DNA of 57,087 bases from Eubacteriales bacterium. Its GTDB lineage: Bacteria; Bacillota; Clostridia; Peptostreptococcales; Anaerovoracaceae. The notes beneath the pieces were generated by a model, which saw nothing but the letters and a program-made list of their open reading frames with translations, searched no databases and was not told the DNA's origin. Where the stretch lies: positions 1 to 57,087 of the forward strand of contig JAQWBM010000011.1 in the NCBI GenBank assembly GCA_028706405.1, written 5' to 3'. The translations under genes were made by a program, and so were the position numbers. Position 1 is the first letter of the stretch, and each line of letters opens with the position of its first letter. This document shows, one piece after another, positions 51,354 to 57,087 of this stretch.

Positions 51354-51725
51354 ATGGAATCCATCAATGATATTGCACGAAACAATATAAAACGATACAG
51401 AAAGCTTAGAAAGATAACTCAAAAAGAATTGGCTGAAGAGCTGGATGTGACACATAGCTCCGTATCTGCCTGGGAAATCGGTAAAAACTCTATTGATGTT
51501 GATAGACTGAATCAAATATGTAAGGTGCTTAACGTAAGCTTGTCAGATATTCTTGCTGATAGTGTTGATGCAGAACAATTTAATAAAGATGAAGAAAATA
51601 GAAAAATTATCGATGTATTAAATCGAAGGCCGGAGGTAAAGCGTCTGATGATGACAATCTTTGACTCCAGACACGATGATATAGTGGTAGCTATCAAGCT
51701 TCTTGAGGCTTTAAAAAAAAGATGA
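51354..51725 (+). CDS. XRE-family helix-turn-helix regulator
   Basis: 123 residues. The N-terminal Cro/CI-type domain is clear: IKRYRKLRKITQKELAEELD, then VTHSSVSAWEIGKNSIDVDR and LNQICKVLNVSLSDIL. The C-terminal about 50 residues are helical and charged. The ATG at 51354 follows a GGGGGG site. It is divergent from cheA and 39 bases ahead of the FliK-like gene, so it may control the motility genes on either side; this is inferred from location. Confidence 0.88.
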   Translation: MESINDIARNNIKRYRKLRKITQKELAEELDVTHSSVSAWEIGKNSIDVDRLNQICKVLNVSLSDILADSVDAEQFNKDEENRKIIDVLNRRPEVKRLMMTIFDSRHDDIVVAIKLLEALKKR

Positions 51726-51764
51726 GGACACAGCGAAGAACCGTTAAGAAAAGGAGCGTTCAAC

Positions 51765-53297
51765 GTGGTTGATGTATTAAAGATCACTTCAACTATCCCT
51801 GTTAATAACAAAGTGCAGAACCTGTCAAACAAGCTTCCTTCGGATGCTGTTTTTGATATAGAAAATCCAAATCAAGTTACAAAACAATCTCCTAAAACTA
51901 AAAATATAGATGAAGAAAGCGGCAGGCAATCCCTTCTTAAAAACCTCAACAAGGAAATATTTGAGCCACTATTGCGCAGTACCAGAGCGCAAGCTGACAG
52001 TGTCAGGAAACTCGTACTTATGGCAAGGCTTTTTGAAATGTCTTCCGGAATTCTGTCTGAAAGATTTCTTGAAAAGGTATTTGTTACGCCTCAGGAAATG
52101 CTGACTGAGCTGATGACATGGGAGAAAGGTTCCGCCATATTCAAGGGGGAATTCTTTGACAGCCTGAGAATGCTTGCAAAGCTGGAAGGACAGCCAAAGC
52201 TGAAAGCGGCCATTGTGAGTATATTGAAGCATTTTGATTGCTATGTACATCAGGAAAATTCATTAAATGCCATCGTCAAGCAAGGACGGGATTTGGCAAA
52301 TAAGCTGATTAAGACGGAGGCTGCTGAGATAAGGCAGCAGATCGGAATTCTGGATACTATGATAGGGCTAAACAAAATATCCAGACAGAGTGTTATGGCA
52401 GGGCAGATACCCGCATCCGAACCGGATGCCACAATGGATATGGACAGTATCATAAAACAAGACAAAACAAGTCAGGCGGAAATAAAAGCATATCTTAAAA
52501 ATGAACTTATTCCTGTACTGGGTATGGTCGCGAAACGGCATCAGGGCAGCGATAGAATTCATAATCAAGTGCTGGCAATCGTTCATAATATAGTGCGCTA
52601 TGACAAAGCGGATCCCGGGCTGCTGGAAGAAGCCGTTTTTCAGCTCGGAGATAATTTAAAACCTATGACCAATTTAACGGATGAAGACATTATTGAAATG
52701 AGGAAGCTTGTATTTGAGAATGCCATTGAAGAACAGAAGCTGGCAGAGAAACAGAATGCTGAAAAAAGACCCGTGGAAAAGTACGGCTTTGAACCTGAGA
52801 ACAATAATCTGGCAACCTTGCTGTTAAGGGCAATGGATAAATCGGGTCCATCAAAGATAAACAGCCTGGCCCAGAATCTGCTGATGAACCTGGTTCAGAG
52901 CGAAAGCCCCGTGCTGCCGCTGCTGCATTTCACGATCCCGTTCCGCTTCATGGATGAAAACACTTACGGAGAGTTTTTCGTGGATAAGGATTGCGGCGAG
53001 AGAAGGGGAGGCGCTAAAGAGGCGAAGAATATCTTTTTTACCATACAGTCGGATAAATACGGAAATTTTGAGGTGGATCTTCTTGCCCGAGACAATATGA
53101 TCGATTTGGATATCCGATGTCCGGATGCCTTGGTGGTCCCGTTAAAGGAAACCAGGGTCAAATGGAAGGAGATCATAGAAGAACAGGGGTTTCGCCTTGC
53201 AAGCTATCACGTGGGAGTCTACCAGGAAAGTCAGACTATTCTGATGCGCTTTCCGAAGCTGGTGGATGGAAAGGCAGGTCTTAATGTCAAGGTTTGA
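51765..53297 (+). CDS. FliK-like flagellar protein of unknown exact role
   Basis: 510 residues. Starts at GTG with AAGGAG upstream. Residues about 50-340 are helical and not recognised (LLKNLNKEIFEPLLRSTRAQ; LTELMTWEKGSAIFKGEFFD). The C-terminal about 130 residues (LPLLHFTIPFRFMDENTYGE, then FFTIQSDKYGNFEVDLLARD and GFRLASYHVGVYQES) resemble the FliK hook-length control C-terminal domain. An orphan FliK-like protein coupled to an FlhB-like fragment is a known Firmicutes arrangement. The next gene starts 14 bases before its stop. Identity as hook-length regulator is not certain. Confidence 0.65.
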   Translation: MVDVLKITSTIPVNNKVQNLSNKLPSDAVFDIENPNQVTKQSPKTKNIDEESGRQSLLKNLNKEIFEPLLRSTRAQADSVRKLVLMARLFEMSSGILSERFLEKVFVTPQEMLTELMTWEKGSAIFKGEFFDSLRMLAKLEGQPKLKAAIVSILKHFDCYVHQENSLNAIVKQGRDLANKLIKTEAAEIRQQIGILDTMIGLNKISRQSVMAGQIPASEPDATMDMDSIIKQDKTSQAEIKAYLKNELIPVLGMVAKRHQGSDRIHNQVLAIVHNIVRYDKADPGLLEEAVFQLGDNLKPMTNLTDEDIIEMRKLVFENAIEEQKLAEKQNAEKRPVEKYGFEPENNNLATLLLRAMDKSGPSKINSLAQNLLMNLVQSESPVLPLLHFTIPFRFMDENTYGEFFVDKDCGERRGGAKEAKNIFFTIQSDKYGNFEVDLLARDNMIDLDIRCPDALVVPLKETRVKWKEIIEEQGFRLASYHVGVYQESQTILMRFPKLVDGKAGLNVKV

Positions 53298-53607
53298 TGA
53301 GAATAACGGCACGGCGGAGAAAAAGCAGGGGCAAGAAAAATCATCCCCCCTCAGCGCCGCCGCGTTAAAATATGATCAAGATAAGAATAGTGCGCCTTAT
53401 GTGGTTGCCGCCGGAACCGGCTATATTGCGCAGAAGATCCTGCAGGTAGCTCTGGAAAACGGAGTCGCCATCTATCACGATGACAGCGCTGCGACACTTT
53501 TGGCAAAGCTTGAACTTGGACAGGAGATCCCGCCGGAGCTGTATCAAATAGTTGTCAATATTTATATCTCTCTGCTGGGGCTGGCAGAGGAGAATAAAAG
53601 CCGATAA
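53284..53607 (+). CDS. FlhB-like C-terminal cytoplasmic domain protein
   Basis: 107 residues resembling only the cytoplasmic end of the export switch protein FlhB (stand-alone FlhX/FhlB type). Seen: AAALKYDQDKNSAPYVVAAG, then ILQVALENGVAIYHDDSAAT and LLAKLELGQEIPPELYQIVV. The autocleaving NPTH motif of FlhB is not present in this piece. The start at 53284 overlaps the end of the FliK-like gene by 14 bases, consistent with coupling. FliK binds FlhB during the export switch, so an orphan pair makes sense. Confidence 0.82.
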   Translation: MSRFDENNGTAEKKQGQEKSSPLSAAALKYDQDKNSAPYVVAAGTGYIAQKILQVALENGVAIYHDDSAATLLAKLELGQEIPPELYQIVVNIYISLLGLAEENKSR

Positions 53608-53680
53608 GCAGCCCCCTTTTTCTTTGGACATATCGGTCGTCTGCCGCGCCGCGCCCTGCGGCGCTTCCACTGTAAAATGT

Positions 53681-53801
53681 GCAAAAATTGAAGTTGCGTG
53701 TGGATTTTTTCAAAAATCCGCATAGTTGCGCCCAAAAATAAGCAAAAATTCGAGTTGTGTTCAAATTTTTTTCAAGAATCCGCACATAACTCAAAAATTT
53801 G
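53681..53801. repeat. Imperfect tandem repeat, two units of about 61 bp, each with a hairpin
   Basis: Units begin GCAAAAATT at 53682 and 53742 and share GAGTTG/AAGTTG, a GGATTTTT-TC-AAAAATCC-type hairpin (clear in unit 1, degenerate in unit 2), CCGCA and a second TTG/AAC block. They fill the gap before the ATPase remnant. The hairpins may serve as terminator for the FlhB-like gene. Confidence 0.6.
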
Positions 53802-53856
53802 CCCCGATTCAGCCGGAAAACCAGCTTTCTTCAGTTTGCCGCGGGGCACGGGCGAT

Positions 53857-54240
53857 TTTCGCAACTGGCAAAATATCATTGATCATTCGCTCAAAGATAC
53901 GCGGCTGTATCTGATTCTTTGCGGAAGCCAAATCAGCTTTATGGAAAAGCAGGTGCTCGGTTCAAAGAGCCCCCTGTTCGGGCGGCGCACCTCCCGGTTT
54001 CGGTTGGAGGGCTTTGACTATTTTGATGCCGCAAAGATGCTGCCCGGCGTTTCCAATGAAGACAAAATCAAATACTATGAAGGCATATCCTCAGGAAAGT
54101 CATGGAATGCTAATTTTGGGAAAATACTGAAACAATGCGAAAATGAAACGGGCGGGACGGCAATTAAAGAAGTAAAAAAGAATGCAAGGATTATCATTGA
54201 TGGAGGGGAAACGGAGTGCTCTATATGGCTTATTCTCTAA
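53857..54240 (+). pseudogene. AAA ATPase fragment (archaeal-type ATPase/DUF234 family)
   Basis: From about 53860 to 54087 the frame reads RNWQNIIDHSLKDTRLYLIL, CGSQISFMEKQVLGSKSPLF, GRRTSRFRLEGFDYFDA, the middle of a DUF234-linked ATPase (sensor-1 CGS and the GRR arginine region). The Walker A and B parts and the C-terminal DUF234 domain are missing. After about 54088 the frame continues to 54240 with unrelated-looking sequence (ILKQCENETGGTAIKEVKK). No ribosome binding site fits a start here. It is a gene remnant. Confidence 0.75.
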
Positions 54241-54350
54241 ATAATTAATGACAATCAGATATGAATACGCTTGTCAGCGTGAGCTCTTTAGGCGCAAGCC
54301 TCAAAATCTACTGCCATTAGTATGCTGGTGCCGAGGTTGCCTGAGGCGCC

Positions 54351-54881
54351 TTATACGACCCTGGCTTTCAGATCCCCAATGTCAATTTCTACTGCCAGTA
54401 TTCTTTCTTTCAGTCCCTTCAGATCCCCTTTTATATGGGCAATATCGACCTGCATCGCGTCTTGGGCGGCCTTATTGACTTCCGCCGAATGCTCAAGAGA
54501 TCTTAAAATCTGTTTGGATTCCTTGAATTCTTCTCGCAGTTCCTCTTTTGCCGCAGTGATTTCTGCTTTCAATTCCTTTTTTAGGCTATTGCTGCTCTTC
54601 GCAATTTCTTTTCTGAGATTGCTGTTGTTCTTCGCAATTTCTTTTCTGAGGCTCTTGTTTGACTCAGCGATTTCCGCCTTTAATTCCTGGCGCAGGCTGT
54701 TGTTGGCTTCGGCCATTTCCTGCCGCAGCGTACTGCCCATCTCGGCCATTTCCTGCCGCAGATCCTGCCCGAACGCCTGTCGGAAGCCCGACAGCTTTTC
54801 ATCCAGCTTTACATCCAACTCGCTTCTGACGATTTCCTGCACGATTTCACGGATTCCCTGCAATAATTCCGCATTATCCAT
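54351..54881 (-). CDS. Coiled-coil protein with 11-residue repeats (176 aa)
   Basis: Almost entirely helical and charged. Repeating units such as LRQEMAEANNS, LRKEIAKNNSN and LRKEIAKSSNS recur every 11 or so residues at about 45-105, implying a long right-handed or straight coiled coil. The C-terminal part (VDIAHIKGDLKGLKERILAV) continues the helix. No membrane segment or signal. GGGGGG precedes the ATG. Proteins like this are common in Clostridia, with unknown function. Repeats at the DNA level suggest expansion by duplication. It stands alone between the ATPase fragment and flagellin. Confidence 0.7.
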   Translation of the reverse strand: MDNAELLQGIREIVQEIVRSELDVKLDEKLSGFRQAFGQDLRQEMAEMGSTLRQEMAEANNSLRQELKAEIAESNKSLRKEIAKNNSNLRKEIAKSSNSLKKELKAEITAAKEELREEFKESKQILRSLEHSAEVNKAAQDAMQVDIAHIKGDLKGLKERILAVEIDIGDLKARVV

Positions 54882-55122
54882 TTTCCATCCCCCCTGAATA
54901 AGCTTGATTATAATTTAAGCTTATTATAGCCCAAAAAAAGTGGAAATGCAATAACAACATGTAAAAAAATTGAAAAAATGAGAAATGAAGTAATGCTATT
55001 TAAACCCGAGAGCTGTTTGCGGACTACTATAGCCGGTTTCAGGGAAAAGCACAGCGAAAGCAAAAGACCGCCATTGCTGGTGGTCTTTTGCCGATGTGTA
55101 GATCTTAAGTCTTCTGTTATAT
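54882..55122. other. Gap between the coiled-coil gene and flagellin
   Basis: 241 AT-rich bases. The part next to the coiled-coil gene carries AAGCTTA and TTATAATTTAAGCTTATTATAG at 54900-54926, which could hold its promoter on the minus strand. The flagellin terminator lies at 55060-55091. I see no gene. Confidence 0.5.
55060..55091 (-). terminator. Terminator of the flagellin gene
   Basis: A 14-bp stem (55060-55073 with 55078-55091, one wobble) around a four-base loop; on the minus strand it contains TCTTTTGC. It is 32 bases past the flagellin stop. Confidence 0.75.
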
Positions 55123-56832
55123 TTATTGTAATAACTGAAGCACGCTTTGTGGTTGTTGATTGGCCTGTGCAAGCATTGCCTGTGCAGCCTGTGAAAGGAT
55201 ATTGTTCTTTGTGAATTCCATCATTTCACTGGCCATATCAACGTCTCTGATACGGGATTCAGCAGCACTCAGATTTTCTGATGTTGTTCCCAGATTGTTG
55301 ATTGTATGTTCCAGACGGTTCTGGTAAGCGCCCATTTTGGATCTTTCTGCGGATACTGTACCTATGGCGTCATCCAGTACCTTGATGGCGTTAGAAGCGT
55401 TTTTAGTTGTGGATACATCGAGAGCATATTCTACATTGATGTCGTCTGTTCCGTTGGTTACGTCAAGTACCTGTGTGAACTTCGCTTCGCTTCCTGCGTC
55501 TCCGCCGGCGGTTTTTCCTGTCACGCCGAGAGCGTCAGAACGCATATCGCTGAATTCGATGGCGAAGGACTGACCCTGGTTTGCGCCAACCTGGAAGGTG
55601 GTTCTGAAATCCTTCTGGATGCCGCCGTCTTTGAGTTCGATCTCGTTGCCTTTTATTCCGGCTTCCTTTGCTGTAATCTTTAAAACATCAGCAGCGTTTT
55701 CGGAAACAGTCACTCCCTCAAGCTTGCTGCCCAACTGTGTGACTATGGTATCCACCAAATCAGCAGCAACAGCAGTCTTGCTGACATCCACGCCGATGGC
55801 ATCGCCTTTATAAACGCCATCTTCCGCGTCATAAAATTCTATCTGTTGGCCGTTAATGGTGATTCCTTTTCCAATCAGATCAGCGCCGGTCTTTCCTGTA
55901 AGAGAAATCGTTGTGCTTGCTGCTACGGCAGCTGTTGTAGATCCTGTGCTAGCAACACCAGTACCACCAGTAAGCCCGATTGTTCCTGTAACTGCCGCAG
56001 TTCCTATATTACCGGCAGCGCCTTGGAATGTACCGCCCGAAATTGCAGAAATTTTGATGTCAGCGCCAGATCCTTCAACTATGAATTGTCCCTTTAAAAC
56101 TTCGTTTTGATCGATTAAAGCTTGCGCTGCTTCTCTGGCTGCGGCTCCTTGCTTTGCAGCATTGTCCGCTTTAGTGATATCAATGCTAGCTGCGGTTGCG
56201 CCAGTGACCAGAGAACCCGCATCACTTGAGCCAGCTACTGTGGTTGCAAAAGTCAAAGTCAGCGAAATTCCCTGAAGAGTAAATTTAAGAGTGTCATTAT
56301 TTACCGCGATAGTGTTTATAGTTGAGGTTTGTGTTGCCTGGGTATATTTTGTCGCTTCCCCGCCTGTGAGCTTGCCGTCTGTCACAACGTCTGTTGCTGT
56401 CAGCGTAACCTTCCCGTCACCTTTCAGCAGGCTCTGGGTATTGAATTCGGTGGTGTTTCCGATCCTGTTGATTTCGGATGAGAGCTGGTTGATTTCCTTT
56501 TGGATTTCAGCTCTGTCGTTATCGGTATTTGTTCCGTTTGAAGCCTGGGTAGCCAGTTCTTTCATTCTCTGAAGGATGGAGTGGGTCTCGCTCAGAGCGC
56601 CTTCAGCGGTCTGGATCATGGAGATGCCGTCCTGAGAGTTTCTGGAAGCCTGGTCGAGCCCTCTGATCTGCCCTCTCATCTTTTCCGAGATGGCAAGCCC
56701 TGCTGCGTCATCGCCGGCTCTGTTGATTCTCAGACCAGACGATAATTTTTCCAATGACTTGGAAGTGTTTGAAGTGTTCGCTGTGAGCTGTCTGTAGGTA
56801 TTCAGCGCAGCGATATTATGGTTTATTCTCAT
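55123..56832 (-). CDS. hag: Flagellin
   Basis: 569 residues, the filament subunit exported by the flagellar apparatus. Conserved N-terminal D0/D1 ([56 protein letters not shown]) and C-terminal D1/D0 ([54 protein letters not shown]). The roughly 330-residue central region is Ala/Gly/Thr/Ser-rich and variable, making the protein about twice the minimal flagellin length. AAGGAGG precedes the ATG, and a sigma-D promoter lies 120 bases upstream. Confidence 0.96.
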   Translation of the reverse strand: MRINHNIAALNTYRQLTANTSNTSKSLEKLSSGLRINRAGDDAAGLAISEKMRGQIRGLDQASRNSQDGISMIQTAEGALSETHSILQRMKELATQASNGTNTDNDRAEIQKEINQLSSEINRIGNTTEFNTQSLLKGDGKVTLTATDVVTDGKLTGGEATKYTQATQTSTINTIAVNNDTLKFTLQGISLTLTFATTVAGSSDAGSLVTGATAASIDITKADNAAKQGAAAREAAQALIDQNEVLKGQFIVEGSGADIKISAISGGTFQGAAGNIGTAAVTGTIGLTGGTGVASTGSTTAAVAASTTISLTGKTGADLIGKGITINGQQIEFYDAEDGVYKGDAIGVDVSKTAVAADLVDTIVTQLGSKLEGVTVSENAADVLKITAKEAGIKGNEIELKDGGIQKDFRTTFQVGANQGQSFAIEFSDMRSDALGVTGKTAGGDAGSEAKFTQVLDVTNGTDDINVEYALDVSTTKNASNAIKVLDDAIGTVSAERSKMGAYQNRLEHTINNLGTTSENLSAAESRIRDVDMASEMMEFTKNNILSQAAQAMLAQANQQPQSVLQLLQ

Positions 56833-56951
56833 TTTCGTTTCCTCCTTGAAACTTGATTTTGCCGAGATCCTTCCCGGCTAGTACATATTGATTTGACTTC
56901 TCCCGTACGCTGAGAAAATCATGATTTCAAAGCTTAACCGCTTCGATATAT

Positions 56952-56978
56952 ATATCGGTCTGAGACCGGATATATTTA
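56952..56978 (-). promoter_or_regulatory. Sigma-D type promoter of flagellin
   Basis: Minus strand TAAA, 16 bases, CCGATAT (plus coordinates 56975-56978 and 56952-56958). The region between forms a near palindrome, CGGTCT-C-AGACCG. The leader to the start codon is about 110 bases. Confidence 0.8.
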
Positions 56979-57087
56979 GTTATTTATTTATGTTTTTTTA
57001 TTTTTTATTAAGGCGGCAATCCCGCGGTAATCAGTCTGATCCGACTTCTCGCTGGAAGCTATATTTGCTTCGATGGTTTCAAGCAGC
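56979..57087. other. Right edge of the window
   Basis: A T-rich stretch at 56979-57009, possibly an upstream element for the flagellin promoter on the minus strand. The last about 75 bases look GC-balanced and may be the end of a gene on the minus strand (the plus strand ends CTTCGATGGTTTCAAGCAGC), but too little is visible to name it. Confidence 0.35.

Noticed and set aside
54325..54336. TGGTGCCGAGGT shared with 26904-26915, as a possible repeat of a mobile element
   Set aside because: Only 12 bases match and the flanks are unrelated; probably chance.

Overview
The window looks like the chromosome of a motile, strictly anaerobic member of the Clostridia (Firmicutes). I infer this from Firmicutes-type ribosome binding sites (AGGAGG), sigma-A and sigma-D type promoters, an NADH-linked [FeFe] hydrogenase operon, a sodium:alanine symporter, a Spo0A-C-like small protein and low-GC coding sequence. 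A placement near Anaerovorax/Clostridiales Family XIII is only a guess from the general feel of the proteins.

Layout. 1-10.1 kb is housekeeping: a tyrA copy with an in-frame amber stop, a Pit phosphate transporter with its PhoU-like partner, RdgB, a YihY membrane protein, divergent serA and serC sharing one symmetrical promoter region, an ApgM-type phosphoglycerate mutase, a structured intergenic element and DacF. 10.1-13.6 kb (minus) is hydCBA, whose HydB is short. 14.2-20.7 kb holds uvrC, a DUF1292 gene, an AGCS transporter, trxB with a one-base-overlapping flavoprotein, and a tRNA-Leu(CAG).

From just after the tRNA to about 33.1 kb lies a composite, decayed genomic island. (i) At 21.1-23.4 kb four minus-strand accessory genes each carry the same promoter module, with a strong GC hairpin downstream. 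(ii) An AT-rich cassette at 23.6-26.8 kb holds GNAT and GrpB genes facing a TetR gene, a methyltransferase and a Vat-like acetyltransferase around a perfect 41-bp palindrome. (iii) GC-rich prophage and serine-recombinase remnants at 26.9-30.3 kb carry a frameshift, a nonsense codon and illegitimate junctions. (iv) An AT-rich three-gene operon at 30.4-32.5 kb encodes proteins I do not recognise, two with HEPN-like RxxxxH motifs, followed by a HicB remnant. The three-gene operon is my best candidate for an undescribed (defence/toxin-like) system.

33.2-42.8 kb returns to core-like genes: a cyclic-2,3-diphosphoglycerate synthetase-like GTPase, a Cys-rich 63-residue protein, xanthine phosphoribosyltransferase followed by a BmpA-type nucleoside ABC importer (a purine salvage block with a structured leader), a DUF1461-like membrane protein, DJ-1/PfpI and a PHP phosphoesterase.

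42.9-57.1 kb is signalling and motility: an HD-GYP protein followed by an unusual J-domain/degenerate-GGDEF fusion, the minus-strand flgN-like/fliS/fliD and cheR/cheA groups, each behind a sigma-D type promoter, an XRE regulator, FliK-like and FlhB-like proteins, an ATPase fragment, a coiled-coil protein and a large flagellin gene with its own sigma-D promoter.
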